From positions 868,001-932,000 of the forward strand of contig JALRMH010000008.1 in assembly GCA_026119935.1 (NCBI GenBank): a DNA stretch of 64,000 bases, in the 5' to 3' direction. The position numbers and the translations under genes were made by a program. Under the pieces are notes generated by a model. It searched no databases. It had not been told where the DNA came from and was given only the letters and a program-made list of their open reading frames with translations. Of the stretch, positions 1-11,191 are shown piece after piece (the first letter of the stretch is position 1; the number at the start of each line of letters is the position of its first letter). The DNA is from Endothia cerciana. Its lineage: Eukaryota; Ascomycota; Sordariomycetes; Diaporthales; Cryphonectriaceae.

Positions 1-1250
1 GCCGCCAGGCGTTCCCAGTTCCTGATAGCTTGGCAGCACGGCTGAGGGAGAGGAGAATGGTACTTTTATCAGTGCCAGATGCACCGCCAAGGGGGCCGCC
101 GCATCTGATGTCGAGATTCTTGTTCAGGATTGGATGACAATGGCGGGCTGTGCCCTCCAGGCCATCAGGTGCCCGTCGTCTTGAGCTGGAGTGGGACGGC
201 AAGCTCGTGGGATGGATGACCTGAGATGGGATGGGACGGCCCACGACCGTCACACGAAGTGGCCCTGTGATGGTGGCCATGTTCATGCGTCGTCTATACG
301 GCAGCGCAAGGGGGTCTGTGGGGTTGGTTGTGCGAGCCCTCCATGGCTGAGTTATACCCACGTCGCCTTGCCTCGACCGTTTTGTGACGTCGTCGGATAG
401 CCGAGGTGAGCCCCGTCAGGACGTTCTGAGGATCGACGAGAGCATTCATGCCCTGGGCGGCCACCGACGAGAGAGCCGGATATGACATGGATCTGTGTGA
501 GAGCACAGGACTGGGTCAGAAGAACCGGGCGTGCTTGACGACCGGATGGGGGGCAGAGGTTGGAGGTTCGCCGGCGAGAGATCTCACGGGCCTCTAGTTA
601 GCGAGACCCGAGGTGGGTCAGCAGAGGGCGCGCTGTGGCGTCTCAAAGTGCGAGGAGATATGTGAATTCGAGCTGCCGCGCAAAACAAGCGACGTCGTCG
701 TTTGAGGAAAAGGAACTTGAGCGTGGGTGATGTTGTACCGCGTTGCATACCACGTCGATGACTGAACAAAACATATTGGCCTGGCCTTTTCCCACGTGAA
801 CAGAAGCAGCTGCTGAGGCAGTGCACCTCCCAAGGTACAACGATGCATGTATTCCAGCCTGTCAGCAGTGGCCTGGTCGTATCCTGCCACGGCGGGAGGG
901 GTCAGCTTCAGCACCAGCAGATCGTGGGAAGGGACACGCGCCTGCCTTCAGGACGCCGGAGGTCGTTTGTTTACTCGGCGCCTTCCTTGGAGAACCTCAA
1001 ACCACACTCCCAAGACCAGACCACAGGCATCATGGCTGGGCTGGGCTCGCCTGGGCTGCGAGACTTGGTCGCATTTGCACTCCATCACCATCTCTCTGCC
1101 CGTGGCCCCGGCCCCCCTCCAGCATCAGCGTCTTGGTGCGTCATTGTCGATGTCTGCAGTCCATCAGGTCGAGGCAGCACAAGCCCATCTTCTTGCTTCC
1201 ACGGGTAGCCTATTTATGCTACTCTGCTGGTTTCTCGTTCCCGCTCAGCG
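1..1250. other. left-edge spacer / upstream region of the first gene
   Basis: I see no convincing gene here. Short overlapping open frames occur on both strands, but none shows a domain, signal peptide or splice structure. The last 400 bases or so are pyrimidine-rich and lead into the ATG at 1251, so they probably include the promoter and 5' leader of that gene. Confidence 0.5.
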
Positions 1251-4200
1251 ATGGCTATCCTGTGCTGCTGCAGCCAGCTTCGCCCAAAGAAGAGACCTGA
1301 CGACGACGAGGCGTTCAGTCAAACCCCAAACGGCCTGCCTATTCGTCCTCCTCCAGCCCGCCTGGCCCCTCCTGGCCCCGATAACCTGACTCCCTCCACC
1401 CGGTCCATAGCTGCCCGATCGTCTCTGACCGATCCCCTCCCGAGAGCAGCTGTGGCCACCCTCGTCCAGCCGGGCGAGCTAGTCATCGAGGACTCGGAAG
1501 ACGACAATGGCGAGGGTGGCCTGGCCCAGGGCAGCAGAAACAGGAGCGGCAGCACACTAGAGGCGGTCAAGGCCCGCATCCGCCGCCACCTGTCCCAGGA
1601 CTCGCTGTCCCACCGAAATGAGACTGAGGAGCAGATCGCCCACCGCGCGAAGGTAAAGCGACTTATGCGCAAGAGGATCCAAGAGGAGCTCCAGAGCGAG
1701 ACCGACGAGGTGGTCAGTGGAGTCTCTACGCCTCCGGGTCTTGGTCCGGCATCTGTGACCCTTAGCAACGGGCCCAGAGACACCATCGAGTTCATGGTGG
1801 TGGAAGAGAACACAGAGAGTGAGCTCGCGAGGGCTAGGGTAGCCGACTTTCCTTCCGGAACTGCGGGAGGCGATGAGCCACGCTTACCTAGATCCACGTC
1901 CAAGCGCTCCTCGCTCCGGTCATTAGGGAAGGAAGCCGGCCATCCACAGAGTCGTCCCACCAGCTTGCAAGATTGGGCCGGGTCCGGGTCCATAGCGACA
2001 CAGGCCGACTGCCACAGACATCTCAGACATCGCAGATCCTTGCCAGAGATCCCGGCATCCCCGAAGCCTTGCCGAGTTCAGGTCACCAGTCTCCACGATG
2101 CGTCGTCTTTTGGGTCTTGGAGACTGTCTCCCAATGCGGTCAAGTTGGCCGGCTTGCTCGCGCCAGATAGGAACATGTCGCTGTCCTGGCAAGCAGCTAG
2201 TAGCCCTTCTGACAGTGGATTCCTCACCGATGCTCAGAGCCATGCGCCCATCAGGCGCCTGAGGAGCAAGTCATCGCCTCTCGCCGTTCAGGGCCCGAAT
2301 CTTACAAGCAGGTTTAATTCCAGTCAAGTGACCTTCAGTTCCAGCCATTGCGTGCGCATTCCGCCCTCTCAGTCGTTGATCCGGGGAGAGTCGCCGGTCG
2401 GATTATGGCTTCGCACCCAGAGCCAACAGTTTCATTTTCCAGGGGTATCACAGCCGCCGAGCGAGCATGAGTCCGAAGCTGATGTTGCAGTCGAGACACA
2501 TTGTGACCGAGCTGGGTCATACTGTCCTAACCCTGCGGTACAGCATCCCCCAGGCCATCTTCACCACGTGCGTGAAAATCAGCAACTGCAGGTACCGGAA
2601 TCTGCACACTGCCCTAGTGGCGTAGGTCAAGCAAGATCAGCATCATCAGACGCTGGCCAAGAGCTCAATCCTGACACCTGTATCAGGATCGCACGAACAA
2701 ACCCACAAGGCGGCATTGACCCGCAGTGTGACATTGTAGATGATCGCGTCGCCAAGACCTCGGCTCAGCCTACCGCCTGCTCTTATGCAGCAAAGTCTCG
2801 TGGTATTTCCAACGCAGCAAGACTGGATGCTAGTCCTGTCGTCCACAGCATCATCAGGAGCGGGGCCGCCGGATTGAGGCTTCCTTCTTTCAGAAGTAGG
2901 TGCTCTCCTCGTCTGACATCAATGATGGGTGGCATCTAATCCCCAGATCTGATATTCCAGGGACTTATACTTCCAGCAAGAGTCAAGTCAGCGTCAAGCC
3001 ATGCCCGTCCCCAGATCCGCGCCCTGATGTTTCGATTTCAAGTCTTGCGAACTCGAGTTCTCAAAAAATGAAGATGGATGCTAGATCTGAAACTTCCAGT
3101 TCCTACCGTCGAGAAGCTGAGCTTTGCATTGTGGAAGGGCGATTTCGCGATTCGCACCTTCGTAAAGCATCATTGCTGCCCGTAGAGAGCAAATTTCGCG
3201 AGGACTTCAACAAGGAGACCCATCTTGCGGCACGGGGTTCTCTGCTGTCTCAGCTGCATTTGTCTTTGCCTCATGATATGGCAATGGCCTTCCATCGCCT
3301 TGACGGCAACGGGTCCGAGCTCGCCGTGTCAGAACCTGCTGGACGCAGCGACTCTAGCGCACAGCAGACGGATAGCTTGGATCTTCCAGACCGCAGTCAT
3401 CTGAAGGTCCCATCAAAGTACCATGGCGCCAGCGGGACAAAATCTGGCGGCTTATTCTCAAAATCTTCGCCCAAGGATGGTGGTATTTCTCGGCCCCGCG
3501 GCTTTTCTTCATCCAAAGACGGCGATGAGACAGCCGAGCTGTGGAAACGGGCCCTCAGGGCGGAGTCGGTATCGAGATCCCACAGACGCAGCACCTCGTC
3601 ACACTTTCCTGTCACTCATACTGAACTACGTGAACCAAGTGGCTGTGGTCAGCCAGCACAAGGTCCTCTACCATTGGCAGAAGAGAGGCGCAGTGGATCT
3701 GACCCGCATGTCCCTTCTCCAACCTGCAATAAACTACCGGCGCAGGGGGACGAGGAGGTATTTCGGCAGTCACTGGTGAGATCAAACACGATTCTGGAAG
3801 ATTGGGCTCGGCAGCTTGAGATGCAAGAGCGAGAGGCCAAAACCAGGAGCCGTCCCCTGCATTCTGCACCTCGACCCATCAGCATGACCTCGCAGATGCC
3901 ACCAGCCTCGTGGGCCAGATATCCCTCGCACAACCGCGAAGAGCGTAATGCCATTGCTAATGAGGAAGATGATATCAAACCAAAAGATTTCGCCATTGCG
4001 GGGATATCAGATTCTGGGCATATCACTTGGACCACGGACAAGGAGAGCACCACGCCGAAGCAGAAAAGTGTTGTTAGATCCTTCTCAGACAAGTTCACTC
4101 AGCCATTCAGATCTCGCCTTGGTCGAATAGTGCCGGGACGGGCAATCACCCCGTCTAGGGACATGTCAATGCGAGGTGAGAGGCGGAGCAGCATCCAGAC

Positions 4201-4831
4201 GTCTGGTGACCTGGAATATCCCGAGCTCGAGCTCCTTCCCACCGCGGGAGGGTACAAAGAGCTCCGTGCACTCGAGAGAGAGATCAATGCGATAAGAGGG
4301 CTTGCTGATTCGACGGTGCGAACAACCTCGCCCGAGGCTGACGTGCTCAACAGGTCTAGCTTGGCTGAGAAGATGACTGGGATCTTTCAACAAGATGGGA
4401 GCTCCGAGATTGAATCATCGAAGACGAGCGGCATGGCTAGTCTCCTTGAAGGACAGGCAAGCTGCGTCATAGTACGTTCGCCTAGGACACCGGAGACTCA
4501 GGTTGATCATCTGGACCTGGCCCTTGCCAAAGATACCAGTAGCTCGTCTGGACAGAGATACGCAACACCTCTAACTCACGCCTCTTCCTGCCCGGATGGC
4601 CCGTCGCGGCCCATCACACCTGAGACCGCCCTGCATCTGCCACCTACGGCCCTTACGCCGAGTTCCATGAGCAGCAGTACGTCCGTGCTCAGACGCAGGA
4701 GCTTGAGCATTCCCACCAGAACACCCGACCATAGCACGTGTATTGCTCGATCAGGGACATGGAATGGACGAGGCAGTACTAAGAGGTGGTCTGCTCCATT
4801 GCCAATTGTCCCTGCATTAACCTGGTCATGA
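1251..4831 (+). CDS. large disordered Ser/Pro-rich protein of unknown function
   Basis: Two exons, 1251-2899 and 2947-4831, are joined across a 47-nt intron with a GTGCTC donor, a CTGAC branch point and a CCCCAG acceptor. The frame closes exactly and gives about 1177 residues. The start is the first in-frame ATG after an upstream stop and sits in a good context (GCGATGG). I do not recognise a family. Apart from short charged helices, such as one around EDWARQLEMQEREAK and another around ELRALEREINAIRGLAD, the protein is Ser/Pro/Arg-rich and looks intrinsically disordered. It has many RRxS- and SP-type phosphosite-like motifs. The N-terminus (MAILCCC) has three adjacent cysteines followed by basic residues, which resembles a palmitoylated membrane anchor. 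A cortical or scaffold role is only a guess. No transmembrane segment is visible. Confidence 0.72.
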
Positions 4832-6555
4832 GGCTTATCTTCCTGCATACGCTGGGAGCAACCAATGTGACTTTTCATGCGCCAATAGCAATAGCCGATG
4901 TCGAAGCTGTTATGTAAGGTCATACTCAACGGCTGTACTATTGCCGATAGGCAGAAACACACCAGCACAGCATCATGTTCGCCTATTAGGGCTGGGGATA
5001 TTGAATGGAGCTCTGGATGATTGTGGTATCTCTAATATTCCTCAGGGGGATATCAAACTTGACACGACAGGGAACTAAAGACTCCTACTAATGTTGGAAG
5101 ATCACGCACGGTTATGACTATGACAAAGCCTTTTACTGGCGATCGTATAAATAGAAGAGCACACCATCGAGATCTTGTGATGAACCATCGCTTAGGTGGT
5201 CCTTACTCCGGTTTCCGGTTGGCCCTGTGCCGCGTCCAAGAGCGAGTATATGTCAGGCTCAATCTCAGTGCGCACAACTTCGCCATGGAACGAAGTAATT
5301 AATTGATGACTCTTATGCCTATTGTACAGTTGTGTAAACCTGTCAGCACTATATTCTTGGCCAGCTTATGGGCCGACCAGCGTGTATCTCGAGCGCGACT
5401 GGATGTGGTCCTCCGTCTTACGGCCTATCCGATCAACAATGTAGTCCGAGATATGCATGTATGTTTTCGTCCACCCGACACTAGTCCGAGGTCTCGACCC
5501 GGTGATCCGCTCCGAACAACGAGTGTTTAACGCGGATTAAGCACCTCGCATTTATCGACCACACACCGATGATAACGCATGCGTACAAGCTTGTGTTAAG
5601 TGCCCCAGCGTTGACCCCGAGGGTCGACGGCCCGATAGATTCTCCACCCGCAAGCCACGTCTCAGCCTCACGTGCATGAGAGGTCGTCCATAGGGCTGAG
5701 ATACGGGGGGTGTTCACGGCGTGACGCATGCATGCAACCGGATCGGGCATGCAACCAAACTTGCCATGCCTCCCCGCCAGGATGTCACATCATGGTACTG
5801 GAGCGTCGGGTCTCAGCCGTATTGGTTGGGGGCTCGCTGACCGGCCGAGCGGCAATATTGTTACTAGACGGCAGAGAAGATGCTTCCACAGACTGGGGAA
5901 ATTCTGGATAGCTTTGCTGGATCGCTGCGACGTCCGCTCGTCCCGAGAACCCCGAGCTATCTCGTGGTGACCGGTGGCGTCCTGCAAGGCCATCCATCAG
6001 ACACAGCTCGGGTTCAAAGCTTCAACGTCTTACCAGCCGTTTTAAACACCCGAGACACCGCTATCATGTTGTTCACTAGTCTCAGCCTCATAGGGAGCTA
6101 AGCTTCCATTACCTCTGTTTTTTTCTAGGATTTGCTCCTGCTTCCTTCGTGCAGCTTTTCTGAGCTATCCAGCTGACCTCCACCTATTGGGAAAGAATGG
6201 GGTTGGGTGTATTGTGGCGCTGTTGGCTGATGTGACGCCCCAGAAGGGGTCTTGCAGCTTTGGTGAACGCAAGCTCTGAGGTGAGATCCGCCAGTCTTAC
6301 ATCCAGGACTCAACGATAGCGGACACAAAGCCGCAGATGGGTGTCTGCACGCAGCACCTCGAGCGTGTGGCTACTGAGATGATGTCGAGGGACGATGGGA
6401 GAGAGCTGAAAAGGATATCATGAGTGAGGAGATGGATACTGGGCCAGACCCCCATCTGATTCTCCCTCTTCCTTTCTTCTTTGCTCCCATCTCTGGGAAT
6501 ATCGGCCACAATTTGCGGAGCCTCGTGGTGAAGTCCACCCTGTATCACCGTCAAA
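4832..6555. other. gene-free spacer before the laccase
   Basis: No coding region was recognised. A TATAAATA box lies at 5146-5153 but has no gene in range downstream. The final few hundred bases should hold the laccase promoter and leader. No repeat or transposon structure is evident. Confidence 0.45.
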
Positions 6556-9299
6556 ATGGGCTTTTTCAAGTCATGTCTCGATGCGCTATTGCAGCTCGCT
6601 GCGCTGAATCCTTTCAACCCTTACGACGACTATGTTCAGAAGCCCCTCTTCAGCAGCTCCAATGATGCCACGCAGAGTCCTGTACCGGCATCCCCTGACA
6701 CCGTCACCATCCAGCCTGAGAACGCCTCGCCGGGATTTCAGTGCGTCTATCCTTCGAGGTGGAGGTCGTGCAACTCGCCATCATCAAGAGACTGCTGGCT
6801 GCAGGACACCGAGTCTGCAGACGAGTTCGGGGCGTATTCCCAGATCGATATTCATACGGACTGTCAGTGAAGTTGGAGTGGACACTTTACTAGATGAGGA
6901 GGTTGCTAATGTTCTGTGTAGATGAAAACGTTGAGGCTACGCCTCCTGGTATTACCCGAGAGGTGAGAATTTGCCTAGGTGACCTCCTCTGGTGTTGGCC
7001 GAAGGACTAACAGCTCGGCAGTATTGGCTCGAAGTCGATGGGGACTTCCTGGTGAGATCAGCCGACATACGCGTGCCTGATTCTGAGCGGAACCTCTGAC
7101 CCAGTACTGTCCCAGCTCACCGCCGATGGCTTCCACAAGACGAGCGGAAAGGTCTTCAACAAGAAGTACCCCGGACCGCTGATCGAGGCATGCTGGGGTG
7201 ATGAGCTTGTGATCCACGTGAAGAACAATTATGCTGCAAACGGGACGACGATACACTGGCATGGCATCCGCCAACTGAACACCATGCAGATGGACGGCGT
7301 CAACGGCGTCACACAATGCCCTATCGCCTATCAGGACTCATTCACGTACAAATTTAAGGCCTTGCAGTATGGCCACACGTGGTATCACTCACACTACTCG
7401 CTCCAGGTAAGGCCGCCCTCCCCCAGCAAGACGGCAATGCAGGTTGTGACCAGTGCGCTTACATGCCAACAGTACCCTGACGGCCTGGCTGGCCCACTCG
7501 TCATCCATGGTCCCTCAAGTAGTAATTGGGATATCGATGTCGGCCCCATCCTGATCCAGGACTACGTTCACGACTCTGCCTTTGTGCGTTACCAGGCGGA
7601 GATCACGCCCAATAGCATTGCCTATGCTGACAGCATCGTGGTAAATGGAACTGGCCATGACCCCGCGACCGGCACTGGCGCATACTTCAACACCACATTT
7701 ACCAAAGGGAAGAAGCATGTCCTGAGACTGGTCAACGGATCAGCCGGAACACACTACATCTTCTCGATCGACGGCCACAACATGACGGTCATAGAAGCGG
7801 ATCTGGTCCCGATCGAGCCCTATACCACTACGAGCTTGAGTATCGGAATCGGTAGGCTGCCACCGCTATTGCTACCGCCCCTGGTGAGGTTGCTGACCAT
7901 GACCCGGTACACAGGCCAGCGCTACATGATCGTCGTCGAGGCCGACCAAGAACCCGGCAACTACTGGATGCGTACCCACCCGGCGGCGGGCTGCAACGCC
8001 TTCACGCCGTCCCTCCCCTGCGGCGGGCGCTTCAGCCAGACATGCGAGCCCTTTAACGTGACGACAGGCATCATCCGCTACGACGCGGCGAGCACGGCCG
8101 AGCCCACCAGCCAGCCGTGGGAGTACAGCACCACCTGCGCGGACGAGCCGTACCACAGCCTGCGGCCCGTGGTGCCGTGGGTCATCGACCACCACCCCGC
8201 CAACGAGATCACCGACAACAGGTTCGCGGCGGTCCACCAGACGGTCAATAGCTCCGCGGCCACGGGGGGGTATGCACACTGGGAGCTGACGCCGGACTTC
8301 CTGTGGTTGGATTTCGAAAACCCGACGATCTTGAACATCGACAATGCGACCTATGACGGGGACTCGAACTTCCATATTGTTGACGGTGGGTGACTCTCGA
8401 GGACGCCGGATGGCTTGGGTATGTATGCCGGTGCTGACACTGCTCGCTCATATAGAAAACTTCGATGCTGGCTATGTTTTCATGATCCTCGAGGCCTCAG
8501 CGAACACGAGCCTGCCTTTGCCGGAGGGTACCACAGCCCTGTCGGGTAAGTTTGACCTCTTTCCCAAGATATCAGAGGGCAGGCAATGCCTGTATGCAGA
8601 GGGCAAAAAGGCAAAAGGCACCTTCAAGAAGTAGCTGGCGTGTGTCTCACGGGCAAGACACCAGCCATCGGCTGGAAAGGAGATTGCCCAAGTCACCTGG
8701 AGGCCCGGAGCTTCGTCACATGAGGCCCGAGCCTGTTCTCACGTCTCTGCAACACCCATACCTCTGATTGCTACATTCCACTCTCCTCCGATGGAAGGCC
8801 GATAGCTGACCGCACGCCTTCTGAAGTCTCGCACCCCCTGCACTGGCACGGGATGGACGTTGTTGTGCTCGCCCAGAGCAACACCACCTTCGACCCCGTC
8901 TCGAGCTACGAGACGTTCAACTTCGTGAACCCCCCGAGACGGGATGTCGTCCTCCTGCCCGCCGGCGGCTATATCGCCATCGCCTTCAAGCCGGACAACC
9001 CTGGGGCCTGGTTGTTGCACTGCCACATCGCGTGGCACGCCTCTGCTGGTGAGTCTACGCCCCTGGCGCTTTCATGAATCGGCGATCATCACTTGGTGCC
9101 GTTCACGAGAGATATACGGCATACTGACCGCTTTTCTCGCTCCGACATAGGTCTCGGCCTGCAGATCCTGGAACGCCAGGGCGATATCGTCAAGAGCCTC
9201 GGCGGCCCCAAGGCGCTTGCGGAGACGGAGCGGGTGTGCCGGAACTGGAGGCATTTTAATGGGTTGCATCCTGTCGACCAGGAGGACTCTGGAATCTGA
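6556..9299 (+). CDS. laccase (ascomycete multicopper oxidase)
   Basis: It oxidises phenolic substrates with reduction of O2 to water and is probably secreted. I join nine exons: 6556-6862, 6922-6962, 7022-7051, 7116-7406, 7473-7851, 7915-8385, 8456-8545, 8827-9048 and 9151-9299 (659 residues). All phases close. Copper-ligand motifs appear in order: IHWHG, WYHSH, HPLHWHG and HCHIAWH. The residue ten after the type-1 Cys is Leu, the axial position usually linked to higher redox potential. The protein ends in DSGI, like the C-terminal DSG(L/I/V) plug of ascomycete laccases. The introns at 7407-7472 and 7852-7914 are multiples of three without stops, so a naive ORF reads through them. The intron 8546-8826 is unusually long at 281 nt. 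The N-terminus (MGFFKSCLDALLQLAAL) is only a weak signal peptide, so an additional upstream exon is possible. Melanin/pigment or lignin-related roles cannot be told apart. Confidence 0.93.
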
Positions 9300-11047
9300 G
9301 GGGATGTCTCTGAGTGTGGGAAATCTCTGTGCTGGTATGATATCCGAGGGAGTGGTCTATGGACGATATACGTCGGGGTGCGACCAAACTTACAAATTCA
9401 GGATTTTGGATCCGAATGGTCAGCAGTATGTATGGTCGAGTGCAGCTAGTTATCCTTAAGCTGGTTAATTCTTTGAACCTCCGCATCAACCCAGTCTGTC
9501 TGGTCTTTTCGCTTGGATTCTTCATGGTGACGGTATCGCAAGGGGTGCGAGGGCTGGCGCCGGGACCCTGGATCCTGAACTTTACCGCGAGGTCGCTGTC
9601 GTTGATCCCATGTACTTACTAGATAAGTCAGACCCCAGCCGGTTTAGACGAGGCTGTAGACTTGGGACCCACCTGCTCCCACCTGGGCAAGCAGACTTTG
9701 TGACGAGGTACGATAAGTTGTCATAGTGGTCTAGCCATGGGAGACCGCGATGAGTGAGTCGTACTTTATGGGAAACAAACAAACGTTATGGAACGGTGCT
9801 TCCTGCAGATGATGGGCCGTACACACAAGGTATTAAGTATTTGCCTTGCTGTGCAGATATGCCCATCCGGGCTGGAAGAACTAACAACCGCTGTAAAGGC
9901 CCACACACACAGAGCCTCGTCGTGAGGCAAACGTTGAAAAGGACAGGTGCATTCCCGATGACGTTGACCAAGCCTGAATCGAGTTAGGTGGGTTCACAGA
10001 TGCAGATTAAACAGATCGGGCACATTTTTCGGCAGATCTTTCCTCCCTCGCCCCTCGGCCTTGTCGCCCCTCTGCACCTGGTTGGTTTGCCTCTGCTGTG
10101 GCACGGGGCGCAAGAGCCCTGGCGATCCCAAGATGCAAGTGATGATGTCGTATCAAAAAGTGACACATGTGCATTATCGGATCGAAGGAACGAGATGACA
10201 CAACAATGCGGTTTGTGACACGGAGGAAAAGGAAAAAAAGACTGCATGAATCGTGATGGGCAAGCAAGCGAAGTGCATGCATTCCTGCTTCTTCTCCCGC
10301 TCCCTCGCCCACGAGGAGGCATTTAGGTGGCATGGTAGTAGGCAAGGGAAGGGCCTAGTGCGGAAGAGATTGCAGCACCATGGACGATCAGGTGGACCAA
10401 CAGCTCTGGTGCGGCCCTGTATGGCCCTGGAGGTACCTGCTGCTAGGGCCTGTTCCCATCATGCCAGCTCTCACTAACTCAGCTGAGCAAGGTGCTTAAG
10501 CCGACACCATCAGCCCATGGCCCGCAGGCAATCGACCCATCCATGGATCCCACCCTGCAGCTGCCAGGGTGCCTTATCTAATCTGGGCTAGCTGGAGCCA
10601 GGGTCGCTTTACATTACTTGGTGCGTTACCACACGCCGCACAGTAGCAGAGTAGGTGCTTAGGCCGCCTCCACCATCCGCCGCACCTAACCTTCTCTCTG
10701 CCCATGCATGCGCACGCCCTTGGGGACTCTGGGCTCGGGATCGAAACCAACCTGTGCGCTCAACTGCCACTGCCTACTGCCACTTGCACCTGCTTCTGAC
10801 CCGAACCTGACCTTGAACCTCTGAACATTTCTGTCCCTCAGATCCCAGCCAGCCTCTTGAGGTCTCCTCTGTCAAACCACACACCTCCCGCAGTTGCGAC
10901 CCGACCCTTTCTTCCCCTTCTCTCTTCCTTCGTTGGTCCTGTTCACCTAGACTCGACGAGGCCGACGGCTCGCCACTTCTGTTAATTGATCGACGATCCA
11001 CACAGCGATCCTGTCTAACTGCACAAGACCCAAGACCCGACGACACA

Positions 11048-11078
<31 letters not shown>

Positions 11079-11191
11079 TCACAGGCGCAGGAGGAAGGAG
11101 GAGAACAAGGGCAGATCACCGGTCTGGTCAGGTCAGGTTGACTTGTGCCCCTTGACTGGCGCCGTTCGCATGTAGGCCACCGTCCTCCGCA
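9300..11191. other. long upstream region of the histone demethylase gene
   Basis: No gene was recognised over 1.9 kb. The right half (about 10640-11190) is C/T-rich and contains a CA microsatellite, as expected for the promoter and long 5' leader of the regulatory gene that starts at 11192. Short open frames in it are low-complexity. Confidence 0.5.
11043..11084. repeat. (CA)n microsatellite
   Basis: This is a nearly pure CA dinucleotide run with one interruption. It lies about 110 bp before the demethylase start codon, probably in the 5' leader. Confidence 0.9.

Noticed and set aside
821..1389. Three overlapping plus-strand open frames before the first gene
   Set aside because: No domain, signal or splice support. 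They overlap one another in the pyrimidine-rich leader of the 1251 gene.
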